Positions 37,039-46,765 are shown, numbered from the stretch's first letter. The stretch: 64,000 nucleotides of DNA from Gluconacetobacter diazotrophicus PA1 5 (GCF_000021325.1 NC_011365.1:1881001-1945000), one strand, 5' to 3'. Program-made: numbers and translations. The notes: generated by a model from the sequence alone, not told the origin.

Positions 37039-37902
37039 TTACCCGGCATGGTGCGTGAGCCATCTTTCGAGAACCTCCATGCTTTCCGTCATCTGCGCGC
37101 TCCTGGGCCGGATCAGCCCGTAGGATGTCCCATCGGCATCGAACCCGACCGGCGCCAGCAGCCGCCCGCTCGCGATATCGTCCGCCGCGATGATCCGGGG
37201 CGACAGGGCGATGCCCAGGCCACTGGCGGCAGCTTCCAGCATCATGAAATGATGGTCGTATAAACGGACGTCGCGCGGTACGGGAACGTCGGGCCGGGAC
37301 GTCAACCAGTTCTTCCACGCCTCGGGCCGGGTCCGGGATCCAAGCGCCAGATAGTCTCCGCCCGCTAACTGCGCCGCCATGTCGGGCCGCACCACCGGCC
37401 CGACCGTTTCCGGCACGAGCGTGGTGACGGCCCAATCGGGATCGAGCGGGAAATCGAGGCGCCGGATCGCCAGCGTAATCCGTTCCCTCGCGAAATCCAG
37501 CGCCCCGCCACCAGTGGACAGATGCACATCGATGCCGGGATGCCGATCCTGGAAGTCCGATAGGCGGGGAATCAGCCAGCGCATCGCCAGCGACCGCTCG
37601 CAGGACAGCACGATCGGCGGCGTGGCGGCGGACGACCTGATCTCGACCAGCGTTGCCGCGATCCCGCCCAGCGCGTCGGTCGCCGCTCGTGCAAGCCGCG
37701 CGCCATCCCGGGTCGGCCGCACGCCGCGCCCGTCCGGTTCCAGCAATGTCAGGTTCAATTCGGCGGCCAGCTTGGACACCCGGCGGCTGACCGCCCCATG
37801 CGTCAGGGCCAGTTCCACAGCAGCCGCCCGCACCGAGCCCAGGCGGACCACCGCCGCGAAGGCGCGCAGATCGTCCAACGACGGGATATCGGATCGCTTC
37901 AT
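37039..37902 (-). CDS. LysR-family regulator (GcvA-like) next to pdxA-type operon
   Basis: This 287-residue protein starts MKRSDIPSLDDLRAFAAVVR with the GcvA-type HTH (AAAVELALTHGAVSRRVSKL). It is divergent from the pdxA-like gene with only 75 bp between starts, so it is very likely its regulator. The effector may be a substrate of that pathway. Confidence 0.85.
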   Translation of the reverse strand: MKRSDIPSLDDLRAFAAVVRLGSVRAAAVELALTHGAVSRRVSKLAAELNLTLLEPDGRGVRPTRDGARLARAATDALGGIAATLVEIRSSAATPPIVLSCERSLAMRWLIPRLSDFQDRHPGIDVHLSTGGGALDFARERITLAIRRLDFPLDPDWAVTTLVPETVGPVVRPDMAAQLAGGDYLALGSRTRPEAWKNWLTSRPDVPVPRDVRLYDHHFMMLEAAASGLGIALSPRIIAADDIASGRLLAPVGFDADGTSYGLIRPRSAQMTESMEVLERWLTHHAG

Positions 37903-37903
37903 T

Positions 37904-37934
37904 GGTCAGTTTTTATCACCAAAATAGGTCAGTT
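37904..37934. promoter_or_regulatory. Direct repeat GGTCAGTT in lysR-pdxA spacer
   Basis: GGTCAGTT occurs at 37904-37911 and 37927-37934, spaced 23 bp start to start (about two helical turns), between the divergent LysR and pdxA-like genes. It is a candidate LysR binding region. Confidence 0.4.
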
Positions 37935-38581
37935 CATATCGATTTTCCTCCGGCACCGTTCCGCTATTCTCACCATCATGACCGCACCATCCTCCTGCCA
38001 CACCCGGCCGCTGGCCATCACGATGGGCGATCCCGCCGGGATCGGGCCGGAAATCGTGGCCCGGATGTTCCTGCGGCGACCGGCGCAACGGCGGTGGATC
38101 GTCGTCGGCGATCCGCTGGTGATGCGCCACGCACTGGCCGCACTTGATCCGGCGGCGCGCGTGCGCCGGATCCCAACATCGGCGGAAGCCCGGTTCGATG
38201 ACGGGGAGCTGAATGTCCTGGTGTCATCAGAAGGCGTTTCCCTGCCGCCCATAGGCCGGATCAGCGCCGAAAGCGGCCGCGCCGCCTATGCGGCAATCAT
38301 TGCCGCCATCCGGCTGGCAAAAACCGGTGCCGTCCGGGGCATCGTCACCGCGCCGATCCACAAGGAAGCCCTCGCCGCCGCCGGCCTGCGTTACCCCGGC
38401 CACACCGAAATCCTCGCCGAGCAGGCCGGTGGCGCAGGTGTCGCCATGATGCTGGCGAATGAGGACATCCGCGTCGTGCTGGTGACCACCCATTGCTCGC
38501 TGCGGGATGCGATCCGACGCGCCGATCAATCCGCGCAGATGGCGGCGATCCGCCTCGCCCACGCGGGCGCGCGGGCACTAG

Positions 38582-39992
38582 CACTACAGTTGCGTTTTTC
38601 TGAGAGTTCTGAATCTATGGGTAACCATGATTCTGAACGAGATGAATAGCGCAGCTTCGGTCGAGGATGTTCTGGCTCTGACGCTGGAGGCGCTGCGGGA
38701 CGCCAAGGAGCGAATGCGCCCGGTATTCGGCCAGGAGCGGGTGGCGGCATCGGCAGGCCGGTTTCTGGAAACACTACTGGGCAACGAGCCGCGCAAGACC
38801 GGCTGGATGCGGGCTGAAGCTGCGGGCGATCCGGGGCCATGGCGACAGCAGGCCCTGCTTGGACGCGGGCATTGGGACGCCGATGCATTGCGGGACGTCG
38901 TGCGCGATCATGTTGTCGAGCATCTGGGGGATGCCGACGCGGTACTGGTGGTCGACGAGACTGGTTTCCTCAAGAAGGGCTCTGCATCATGCGGAGTGGG
39001 ACGGCAATATACCGGGTCTGCCGGCAAGATCACGAATTGCCAGATTGGCGTGTTCGCAGCCTATGTCTCTGACAAGGGGCATGCTTTTCTCGACCGGGCT
39101 TTGTATCTGCCGAAAGCCTGGACTGAAAAGCCTGAGCGGTTGGCGGCGGCCCATGTGCCGGGCGATGTCACGTTTGCCAGCAAACCGTCCCTGGCCACCG
39201 CGATGATCGGCCGGGCGCTTGCGGCCGATGTGCCGTTCCGGTGGGTGGCTGGCGACAGCGTCTATGGCGTCGGTGAACTGGAAATGGCTTTGCGCCGCGC
39301 AGGCAAAGGCTTCGTCCTTGGCGTCAACGCCAATCACTGGTTCCATTCCTGGCGTCCGGACATCCACTGGTCCGGCGAGGCGCGCGAAATCATCAAGACC
39401 CTGCCGGACGAGACCTGGGTCCGCTGTTCCGCCGGACGCGGCACCAAGGGCGAACGACTGTATGACTGGCTGTATTGCCCGATGGCCGATCTCGAGGCCT
39501 CCGAATATTCAGGTATCTCAACCGGGATATGGACCCGTGGGCTGCTGGTCCGGCGTAATCCCTCCGATGGCGATCTGGCATATTTCACGACCTGGTGCCC
39601 TCAGGGAACACCGCTTGAGATCTTGGTGCGTGTCGAGGGCACGCGCTGGCGAATCGAGGAAGGGTTCGAGACCGCCAAGAACGAATTCGGACTCGACCAT
39701 AATGAAACCCGTTCCTGGCATGGCTGGCACCGTCACGTCTCGTTGGTCATGCTGGCTTACGCCATGATGGCCGCTGTGCGGTCCCAGGCCAACGCCATGG
39801 CGCTCAAAAAAAGCCAGTTGCACAAACGCGGCCGCTCATCCGCTGGTCAATCCAGGAAATCCGCCGCCTCGCCGTGAAAATTACCCGAAGCCGCGCCTCC
39901 ATCGAGCATATCCTCCGATGGTCGTTCTTTCGACGTGCTCATCAGGCCGCAGCATACCTCTCGCGCCTCAGGGCAAAAACGCAACTGTAGTG
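38582..39992 (+). mobile_element. IS701-family element, copy 2
   Basis: This 1411-bp element has ends CACTACAGTTGCG and inverse, flanked by CTAG (38578-38581 and 39993-39996). It is inserted in the pdxA-like gene, in inverted orientation to copy 1 at 28684. Confidence 0.95.
38627..39877 (+). CDS. IS701-family transposase (copy 2)
   Basis: This 416-residue DDE transposase is identical to the one at 28799-30049. Confidence 0.92.
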   Translation: MILNEMNSAASVEDVLALTLEALRDAKERMRPVFGQERVAASAGRFLETLLGNEPRKTGWMRAEAAGDPGPWRQQALLGRGHWDADALRDVVRDHVVEHLGDADAVLVVDETGFLKKGSASCGVGRQYTGSAGKITNCQIGVFAAYVSDKGHAFLDRALYLPKAWTEKPERLAAAHVPGDVTFASKPSLATAMIGRALAADVPFRWVAGDSVYGVGELEMALRRAGKGFVLGVNANHWFHSWRPDIHWSGEAREIIKTLPDETWVRCSAGRGTKGERLYDWLYCPMADLEASEYSGISTGIWTRGLLVRRNPSDGDLAYFTTWCPQGTPLEILVRVEGTRWRIEEGFETAKNEFGLDHNETRSWHGWHRHVSLVMLAYAMMAAVRSQANAMALKKSQLHKRGRSSAGQSRKSAASP

Positions 39993-40393
39993 CTAGGCAT
40001 CGAACGTCCGCGCGTAGCCGTGGCGGGTCTCAACCCCCATGCCGGGGAAGGCGGCCTGTTCGGCGGCGAGGAAGCCCTTATCATCGCGCCCGCCATCGCT
40101 CAGGCCCGGCGGGAGGGCATCGATGCATCCGGCCCCTGGCCCGGCGACACGGTGTTCATGCAGGCGCGCGAGAGGCGCTTCGACGTCGTGGTGGCGCAGT
40201 ACCATGATCAGGGGCTGATCCCGGTGAAATATATGGGCCTGGCGCAGGGCGTGAACATCACGCTCGGCCTGCCCTTCGTGCGCACCAGTCCCGACCACGG
40301 TACCGCCTTCGATATCGCGGGACGCGGCGTCGCCGATCCGTCCAGCCTGGAGACGGCATTCGATTACGCCCTTCGCCTCACCGGAGCCGCGAC

Positions 40394-41074
40394 ATGATCC
40401 GACCCGATTTCATTTTCATGCTGACCCGCAACGACCGGACGGTGGAGAATGCGGCCGATCTGGTCGAAACCGCCCGAACCGCGGGGGTCCGCCATATCGG
40501 GTTCAAGGATATCGGCCTGCCGTTTCCGGCCCTCCAGGCGCTGGCGGCCACGATCCGGCAGGCCGGGGCGAAGATTTATCTGGAAGTCGTCTCGCTCGAT
40601 CGCGAGAGCGAGCTGCGCTCGGTGCGGGCCGGCATCGCACTGGGTGTCGATTATCTGCTGGGCGGGACGCATGTCGATGACGTGTTGCCGCTGCTGGACG
40701 GCACGACGATCCGCTATTACCCCTTTCCCGGCCGAATCAGCGGTCATCCCAGCATCCTTGAGGGAACCGAAGCCGAAATCGTGCGCAGCGCCGTCGATCT
40801 TGCCTCTCGGCCCGGCGTGCATGGACTGGATCTGCTGGCCTATCGGTTCGCTGGGGACGTGCCGAACCTGATGCGACGGGTCTGCGAAGCCGTGGCGGAC
40901 AAGCCCGTCATCGTCGCCGGCTCGCTCGACCGGACGGAACGGATTCGGGCCGCCGCGTCGGCAGGGGCCGCCGGTTTCACGGTCGGCACGGCGCTGCTCG
41001 ACGGCGCGTTTCCGGCGCCGCCGGATCTTTCGGACCAGATCGCCCATGCCCAGACTATCCTGTCCCAGATCTGA
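40394..41074 (+). CDS. TIM-barrel protein (HisA/NanE-like) of the pdxA-type operon
   Basis: This 226-residue protein overlaps the pdxA-like stop by 4 bp. It alternates strands and helices like a phosphate-binding TIM barrel: [66 protein letters not shown] and [14 protein letters not shown], the last two being the phosphate-binding loops. It may be an epimerase, aldolase or isomerase acting on the same phosphorylated compound as PdxA; the exact reaction is unknown. Confidence 0.6.
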   Translation: MIRPDFIFMLTRNDRTVENAADLVETARTAGVRHIGFKDIGLPFPALQALAATIRQAGAKIYLEVVSLDRESELRSVRAGIALGVDYLLGGTHVDDVLPLLDGTTIRYYPFPGRISGHPSILEGTEAEIVRSAVDLASRPGVHGLDLLAYRFAGDVPNLMRRVCEAVADKPVIVAGSLDRTERIRAAASAGAAGFTVGTALLDGAFPAPPDLSDQIAHAQTILSQI

Positions 41075-41088
41075 TGGAGAACCTTCTG

Positions 41089-41451
41089 ATGGAAAAGATA
41101 AACCTGGCGCAGGCCTTTGCGACATTTTCCGATTACTGGAGCCCCCGCGTGGCGGGTGAGATCAACACCTCCCAAATCAAGCTAGCAAAATTCAAGGGCA
41201 CGTTCGACTGGCACCATCACGAGCATGAGGATGAATTGTTCCTGGTCGTCTCCGGGATCTTGCGCATGCATTTCCGGGATCGCGACATCGACATCGAAGC
41301 CGGCGAATTCATCATCGTGCCACATGGGGTGGAGCATTGCCCCGAGGCCCTCGGCGATGAATGCCATGTTGTCCTCCTGGAGCCGAACACGACCCTCAAC
41401 ACGGGTAATGTGACCAACGACCGGACTGTGCCCACGCTATCCCGGATATAG
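41089..41451 (+). CDS. Single-domain cupin
   Basis: This 120-residue protein has cupin motif 1 as FDWHHHEHEDELFLVVSG (His and Glu metal ligands) and motif 2 as FIIVPHGVEHCPEA (second His). It lies just downstream of the TIM-barrel gene. I chose ATG 41089 because GGAG is correctly placed; an ATG at 41074 overlaps the preceding stop. It probably isomerises or binds a sugar-acid intermediate of the cassette. Confidence 0.8.
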   Translation: MEKINLAQAFATFSDYWSPRVAGEINTSQIKLAKFKGTFDWHHHEHEDELFLVVSGILRMHFRDRDIDIEAGEFIIVPHGVEHCPEALGDECHVVLLEPNTTLNTGNVTNDRTVPTLSRI

Positions 41452-41509
41452 CTGGGAAAGGGGCGGTCAGTAGTGTTCGGCCATCTTCGCGCATGCCCAA
41501 TGCGACGAC

Positions 41510-43264
41510 CTACAATCCGAGTCCACGCTTGCGGCCGAGATTCCAGTCGACACTGCCTCCCGGCGACATCGTGCCGCTAACATGGCGGCCGAGCTTCTGC
41601 TCCAGCGCCGGACGCCACGGCACGAGCTGGAAGCCCAGCCCGTCATCGACCATCGCGAAGCGGCCGGAGGACAGATCGACCCGCTGGCGATAGACCCCCG
41701 AGACGATCTCGCCCTCCCGCGCGGGCCGGTGCTCCAGCCCGGTCTGCGCCGCCAATCTGGCAACCGCCTGATCAAGATCGCGCTGACGCAGGGTGCCGAT
41801 CAGATCAGGTGCGAACACCACCCGTTCGCCCTGCCGCCGGGCCAGCCCCTCGGACGCCAGATGGTCGATCCGCCGCGCCATCGCCGCGCGGACCTCCGCG
41901 CCGAAGCCCGCATTGGCCAGTGCCGGCTCTTTTGCGAGTAACTGGCGATCTAGCCAGGTTGCACCGGGTGCCGTCACCTGCTCGGCCAGCGTGAAGTCCG
42001 AGCGCGTCGCCAGTGACAGGCACTGCGTGCCTTTGGCATCCTCCCAACTCCGGGTCTCGACAATCGCACCGGTCCTGGCATCGCCGGTCAACTCCAGATC
42101 GGGGAAGCGGACATGATGCGTCCGCCCGTCGGTGCCGGCTATGACCACGTAGCCGGAGCCTTTCAGTTCGTCATCCAGCCCGCGCTCGACCAGCCGGCCA
42201 ATGACGGGATCGGCCAGCGTCTCGCCGTGGATCGCGAAACCCGCGACATCGGGTTCCACCCCGCCGCCGACCATCGCGCGGTGCATGGTCTTGATGATGT
42301 CGCCCCGGATGGAAAGATCGCGCAGCGTCACCTCCAGCCCCGGCTTGAGAGCCCAGCGCGCTACCCCGACTCGTTCGGCCAGGCCAAGCCCTTCCAGCTT
42401 GGTCGCCCGGCCAACCAGCAGGCGCCGCAGTTGCGGGTCTTCGGCACCCGCGCCCGGCCGCAGATCGACGATGCCGCCCCCTTGGTCGCTGATGTCCTGC
42501 AGCGCGCGATCGAGGCTGGTCCAGCGGTCGGCGCCGATCTCCCTCTCCAGGGCGGTGCGGATGTCCTGTTCGCTGCGCGGGCCCAGCTCCAGCGTCACCC
42601 GTTCGGCGGCGCGGTTGTGCATGCCCTGACTTATATAAGCGCGGCTGATCACCAGATCCTTGCCGTCATCGGCCACGCCGCGCACCAGGATGTGGACATG
42701 CGGGTTGTCGGTGTTCCAGTGGTCGACCCCGACCCAGTCCAGCTTGGTGCCCAGGTCGCGCTCCATGTCCTGCATCAGTTCACGCGCGAAACCCCGCAGA
42801 TCCTCCATCCGCGCCGCGTCCTCGGGCGAGACGATGAAGCGGAAATGATGCCGGTCGTCGGAGCAGCGCTCCGCGAAGGCCTTGCTGTCCGCTTCGTCGG
42901 AACCGGCATCGAACAGATGGGCCCTGGCGCCGTCGCGGGTCACGCCCTCGCGCCTGAGATAGGCGATGTGCCGGGCGAGCGGCGCCGACCGGAAGCGCGT
43001 GCCCTGCTGACGAACAACGCGCGCCTTGACCACGACCCGACGGGCGTTGCCGCGCAGCCGCATGGATAGTGCTGCACGTCGGCCCCGCCCGAAACGGGAA
43101 CCACCGCCGCCTCCCCTGCCCTTCGCGCCGAACCGGGTGCCGGTATGACCGGCCCTTTTCGCGGCACGCATGACCTCACCGACGAAGGACTTCGGTCGCG
43201 CGCCCTGGTTGCCATGCTGGATGCGTCCGGGCCGGACAGTCAGGCTGTCATCGCGCGTCGCCAT
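41510..43264 (-). CDS. DUF3363-type relaxase
   Basis: This 584-residue relaxase starts MATRDDSLTVRPGRIQHGNQ (ATG 43264; in-frame longer starts lie inside the oriT-like repeat). It has an Arg/Gly-rich leader and the catalytic His pair motif NPHVHILVRG at about residues 190-200, preceded by HHFRFIVSPEDA. The C-terminal DUF3363 region ends GFQLVPWRPALEQKLGRHVSGT. It nicks oriT to start conjugative transfer. It is on the same strand as traG and DUF2840, but separated from traG by cargo genes. Confidence 0.85.
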   Translation of the reverse strand: MATRDDSLTVRPGRIQHGNQGARPKSFVGEVMRAAKRAGHTGTRFGAKGRGGGGGSRFGRGRRAALSMRLRGNARRVVVKARVVRQQGTRFRSAPLARHIAYLRREGVTRDGARAHLFDAGSDEADSKAFAERCSDDRHHFRFIVSPEDAARMEDLRGFARELMQDMERDLGTKLDWVGVDHWNTDNPHVHILVRGVADDGKDLVISRAYISQGMHNRAAERVTLELGPRSEQDIRTALEREIGADRWTSLDRALQDISDQGGGIVDLRPGAGAEDPQLRRLLVGRATKLEGLGLAERVGVARWALKPGLEVTLRDLSIRGDIIKTMHRAMVGGGVEPDVAGFAIHGETLADPVIGRLVERGLDDELKGSGYVVIAGTDGRTHHVRFPDLELTGDARTGAIVETRSWEDAKGTQCLSLATRSDFTLAEQVTAPGATWLDRQLLAKEPALANAGFGAEVRAAMARRIDHLASEGLARRQGERVVFAPDLIGTLRQRDLDQAVARLAAQTGLEHRPAREGEIVSGVYRQRVDLSSGRFAMVDDGLGFQLVPWRPALEQKLGRHVSGTMSPGGSVDWNLGRKRGLGL

Positions 43265-43828
43265 GGCCCGCTCTCCGCTGCGATGTGCGCCTGACGGCGC
43301 CCGGATCGTTGAAAAGATTAGGGAAATTGTCCGAAGAGCCGCAGGCGCTGCATCGTGAGAGGACAAATTCCCCAATCAAACCAACCACATGCGGCCCCGA
43401 ACGGGCGCTGCTTTTACCTTGCCCTCTTAATCGGGCGGGTTTTTTGGTCAAGTTTTTCATTCTTCGTTTTCCTTTAGCTTCCTTTCACGATCACAGTTCT
43501 GCTCCTGGACTGGCATCTCGGCCCTGACTGAGGGTTCGTGGCACGCCGTGCACTCTTCCGCGCTCAGCGACGACTGATATGCCGCCCCATCCGTGGATGG
43601 GCGGCCGGCCTTTCGTCGTGGCGCATTTTGCCATCGGATTCACGGGGCAGCATCACAGGCACTCGAGCGGAGTCCCACGAGGCGTTCACCTGCGCGTGCT
43701 CCAGGCAAGATATCGTGCTTCCCGTCGTCCTCGACTGCACCCTTCCCCATCCGCCTTGGCGGATCTCCCTGTTCAGAACGCCGCGGTCATCCCGACACGC
43801 GGCGGAACATTCCTTTGCAGCTGGACAC
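43265..43828. other. Non-coding interval between relaxase and IS110 transposase
   Basis: About 560 bp with no convincing gene. It holds the oriT-like repeat, a GCCC/GGGC hairpin followed by six Ts near 43421-43445, and presumably one end of the IS110 element. A TraF-type S26 peptidase gene expected between DUF2840 and the relaxase is not found. Confidence 0.4.
43316..43377. other. Candidate oriT: long imperfect inverted repeat upstream of relaxase
   Basis: Arms GATTAGGGAAATTGTCC (43316-43332) and GGACAAATTCCCCAATC (43361-43377) pair over 17 bp with two mismatches around a 28-nt centre. The repeat lies 52 bp upstream of the relaxase start, the usual position for an origin of transfer in this family. 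The nick site is not identified. Confidence 0.5.
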
Positions 43829-44917
43829 TCACGCGAGCGCCCGCGGCAATTTGCGGTTCTTGCAAGCGATATGACGGGCCCGCTCTTCGGGATCGACGGC
43901 CGGACCGCCGTCATAGACCGTTCCGTCGAGCCACATGGCATGCATGATCACGGCCATCTTGCGCGCCACGGCGACCGCCGCCTTGCGATGGCAGGACCGT
44001 TTCGCCAGTTCCAGGCCCCAGGTCCGCAGCTTGTCGCGCCCCTTGAAACGCGTCAGCAGGACCGACGCCGCTTCATAGAGGGACCGCCGCACCTCCGGAT
44101 CGCCGGCCTTGCTGATGCGTCCCTGCACATCGATGCTGGTACCCGACTGCCAGCGCCGCGACGTCAGGCCGAAATACGCCGCGACGTCGCGCGAGCGCCG
44201 GAAGCGCGACGGATCGTCGATCGCCGTCATCACGCCAAGCGCGGTCACCGGCCCCACCCCCGGAATGGCCATGAACCGCCGGCACACCTCGTCACCCGCG
44301 ACGATCCGCACCACCAGCTTGTGCAGCCGGGTATATTCTTCCCAGAGCACGGCCTTCGCCCGCAGCATCGCCTCCATGAGATCGCGGGTCAGCGCGTCCT
44401 GCGCCACGGCCTCGCGAACGGCGGTGTCGAAGCGCGCCCGCGAGACCGTGCCCAGGCGGATACCGAACGCCTTGAGCGAATGGCGGATCGTATTCTCGAG
44501 ATCCATGAATTTGCGCTTGAGCGTGCTGCGCTGGGTCAGGATCAGACGCAGCCGATAGCTTGCTTCGCTCTTGATATGGGCCGTCCGGAACCAGCCGGTG
44601 CGCACGATATGCGCGATCCCCAGCGCGTCCGCCTTGTCGGTCTTGTTGCGCTGCGCCGACATCGCCGCCCGCACGTGTTTCGTCTCCAGGCAGACCGCCG
44701 GCAGGCCCAGCGCCAGCATCTCCGGATGCAGCCAGGGCGACAGGGAACCTGCCTCGTGACCCATACGGCGCAGGCGCGGCAGGAACGGCTTCACGGCATC
44801 CCTGAGCGCAGCCGGGTCCGTGGCCACCGTCGTTTCCAGATGCACGGTGCCCTGCTCGTCCACCACACAGACCGCCGTTTCGTCGATCGACACATCGAGA
44901 CCGCAAAAGAATTCCAT
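43829..44917 (-). CDS. IS110-family transposase
   Basis: This 362-residue DEDD transposase starts MEFFCGLDVSIDETAVCVVD after GGGAGG. The acidic residues are in GLDVS, HEAGSLSPWLHPE and KTDKADALG, and the C-terminal Tnp20 domain has IPGVGPVTALGVMTAID and SRRWQSGTSIDVQGRISKAG with the catalytic Ser. IS110 elements lack terminal repeats, so the element borders are not defined here. Family members express a bridge RNA from the non-coding end; the likely region is upstream, 44918 to about 45250. Confidence 0.88.
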   Translation of the reverse strand: MEFFCGLDVSIDETAVCVVDEQGTVHLETTVATDPAALRDAVKPFLPRLRRMGHEAGSLSPWLHPEMLALGLPAVCLETKHVRAAMSAQRNKTDKADALGIAHIVRTGWFRTAHIKSEASYRLRLILTQRSTLKRKFMDLENTIRHSLKAFGIRLGTVSRARFDTAVREAVAQDALTRDLMEAMLRAKAVLWEEYTRLHKLVVRIVAGDEVCRRFMAIPGVGPVTALGVMTAIDDPSRFRRSRDVAAYFGLTSRRWQSGTSIDVQGRISKAGDPEVRRSLYEAASVLLTRFKGRDKLRTWGLELAKRSCHRKAAVAVARKMAVIMHAMWLDGTVYDGGPAVDPEERARHIACKNRKLPRALA

Positions 44918-45595
44918 CGCACGCCTCCCGCGCTGCTGTTTCACCGCGGCAACTCTACCTTCTTTCCGGCCCGGGAGACCGCCAATCGACGACGACCGCT
45001 CAGGCCCGATTACGGCTGGCACTCTCACGTTTTTTCCTCTTTCCGTCCTCTGAATTCGGCTTTTCCGAATCTGATGCCCACTCCCAGCCTGACCGGGGGG
45101 ACTGGTAAAGCCTGCCACAGATTGCCTCTCGACACCACGCGAACGGAACGTCGAAAGGCTGCGCCGCGACCTGTCTTCCGTGTGTCTTATGACGTGCCGT
45201 GAACACGTCAAAATCATGCGCCGGACGCGATCGGAATCGACATCCGCGCATGACTGGGGACCGTCAAACTGGCGACACTTCCGGCGACGATGACCAATCG
45301 GTCAGCCTGCGTTCGTCGCGCATCCGGGCCGCCCGTTCAGCGCATGCGGATGGTGTTCAGGACGCGGGAAAACTCGTGTCACTGAACGCCGGGGTCGTTC
45401 ATCGGAATGGCATCTGAAACACGCCCGAAGTTGACAAAAATGCACGCGGCGGCGCACCCGACGCCTTCCGCTCGCGGCGCGAAGCGCCGCGTTGTCCCGG
45501 CACAAAACGAACGCGACAGGAGGATGGAAAAGCTGGCCGGAAAGAGAAGAAGGAGCACGGCGAAAACCTCAGTCGGCCAGACGCGGGCAGAACGG
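44918..45595. other. Non-coding region upstream of IS110 transposase
   Basis: About 680 bp carries no convincing gene. The part next to the transposase (to about 45250) probably includes the IS110 left end and its bridge-RNA segment. A perfect hairpin CGCGGCGC-GAA-GCGCCGCG sits at 45473-45491 without a T-tract. Confidence 0.4.
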
Positions 45596-46078
45596 TCACT
45601 GCAACGCGCGACGACGCAGCCATGCCCGATGCCGTGCTTTGGTATAGGCGTCGGGCTGTTGCCGTGCCTCCAGCCGATGATGCACATGCCGCCAGTAGTC
45701 GGGACTGACCTCTGTCGGGTCGATGTCCTGCGCCTCGACCGCGTCGATCGCTTCCAGCACACGCTGGACGCGCGGCCATGAACTCTGGTGCAGCAATACC
45801 TCGCCACCCGGCTGCACGTACGGGACGGTCTGGTAGTCTTCGCCGGAGCCGACCGTGCGCACGATGTCAATGTGCGATTCAACCGTGCCATACTCGTTGG
45901 CGGCCCAGCGAACGAAGGCGAACACGCTGCCGGGGGCGAAACTGAGCACGCGCCGCTGACGGTCGAGGATCGTGTCCGCGACCGGTCGCCCGAAGCGCAG
46001 CCAGCGTTCCACCTGCATCTCGATCCACGTCAGTTCGACCGTCGTGAGCAGCACCGGAAGGTCTCTAGATATCACCAT
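45596..46078 (-). CDS. DUF2840 protein of conjugative elements
   Basis: This 160-residue protein starts MVISRDLPVLLTTVELTWIE after AAGGAG. It contains WLRFGRPVADTILDRQRRVL, FAPGSVFAFVRWAANEYGT and YWRHVHHRLEARQQP, the pattern of DUF2840 proteins that sit next to TraF and the DUF3363 relaxase in alphaproteobacterial elements. The role in transfer is unknown. It confirms that the interval 33.8-46 kb derives from one such element. Confidence 0.75.
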   Translation of the reverse strand: MVISRDLPVLLTTVELTWIEMQVERWLRFGRPVADTILDRQRRVLSFAPGSVFAFVRWAANEYGTVESHIDIVRTVGSGEDYQTVPYVQPGGEVLLHQSSWPRVQRVLEAIDAVEAQDIDPTEVSPDYWRHVHHRLEARQQPDAYTKARHRAWLRRRALQ

Positions 46079-46160
46079 TTAACTCCTTGCGGGCTAATTC
46101 TTGGCGCTCCATATTTTCCGCGTCGTCCGACACTGCTTAACAGACACGGAGGATTCCAAA

Positions 46161-46733
46161 ATGCATTTTTCTCGTATGATTCAGGCCGGCACCTTTGTTG
46201 CTACACTGGCCTGCGGCGCGGCTGCCCTGCCTGCGCAGGCTCAGGATACGTTGCGCGTCGTTGATGCACGGGGACACCAGGTCGGTATCCTGGTCCCGGT
46301 CCCGGGCATCGCAACGACAGCGGAAATGCCTGATATCGACATGTTCGAGGCCGTTGATCGCATGATGGCACGCAATATGGCTCTCATGGAGGCGGTCGAT
46401 CGGACATTGGGCTCGCGGCTGGACGGCGTCCTGCGCGCCGTTCCGGCTGTTGGTCATGACCTCCCGAAACAGAGCATGTCCTGGCAGCGTTTCGAGGCGG
46501 TCAGCACCGGTGGACCCAGCGCCTGTACGCAGACGATCACGATCACATCAAACGGTCAGGCGGCGCCAATCGTTCATGTGTCACGCACCGGAAGCAAGTC
46601 CTGTGCGACGCTCCCCGCGCCGATGGCAGTTGACGATCCCGGAGGTCAAAAGACTGGTTCCACGGCTCTGACGCCCGCCGTCGAGACGCGGACGGAAGTC
46701 CCGACAAACGGACGCGCTGGAAGCGCTCTCTAA
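46161..46733 (+). CDS. Secreted/periplasmic hypothetical protein
   Basis: This 190-residue protein has a signal peptide (MHFSRMIQAGTFVATLACGA, then AQA cleavage) and GGAGG upstream. The middle is a short helix (MFEAVDRMMARNMALMEAVD) and the later part has a Cys pair (ACTQTI...SCATLPA). I do not recognise the family. It is divergent from DUF2840 across 82 bp. Confidence 0.6.
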   Translation: MHFSRMIQAGTFVATLACGAAALPAQAQDTLRVVDARGHQVGILVPVPGIATTAEMPDIDMFEAVDRMMARNMALMEAVDRTLGSRLDGVLRAVPAVGHDLPKQSMSWQRFEAVSTGGPSACTQTITITSNGQAAPIVHVSRTGSKSCATLPAPMAVDDPGGQKTGSTALTPAVETRTEVPTNGRAGSAL

Positions 46734-46740
46734 AACAGGT

Positions 46741-46765
46741 GGTGGCCGGAAAACCCCGGGCCACC
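46741..46765 (+). terminator. Hairpin after the 46161 gene
   Basis: GGTGGCC pairs with GGCCACC over a short loop, 8 bp after the stop codon. No T-run follows, so it may act with another factor or only stabilise the transcript. Confidence 0.35.

Larger units (their letters stand above)
37978..40397 (+). pseudogene. PdxA-family dehydrogenase gene split by IS701
   Basis: The first part (37978-38581) begins MTAPSSCHTRPLAITMGDPAGIGPEIV in pieces typical of PdxA, and includes IVTAPIHKEALAAAG, PGHTEILAEQ and VVLVTTHCSLRDA (substrate and metal ligands). The second part (39997-40397) starts [20 protein letters not shown] and has [12 protein letters not shown] and [16 protein letters not shown]. Deleting the IS701 and one CTAG gives a seamless 334-residue protein (ARAL-GIERP). 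PdxA oxidises 4-phosphohydroxy-L-threonine, but this catabolic operon setting suggests a PdxA2-like paralogue acting on another phosphorylated sugar acid. Confidence 0.9.

Noticed and set aside
43538..45202. 554-aa plus-strand frame over IS110
   Set aside because: Antisense to the transposase, which has clear DEDD and Tnp20 motifs.
45473..45491. Hairpin as a rho-independent terminator
   Set aside because: A perfect 8-bp stem but no T-tract on either strand and no gene end close by.
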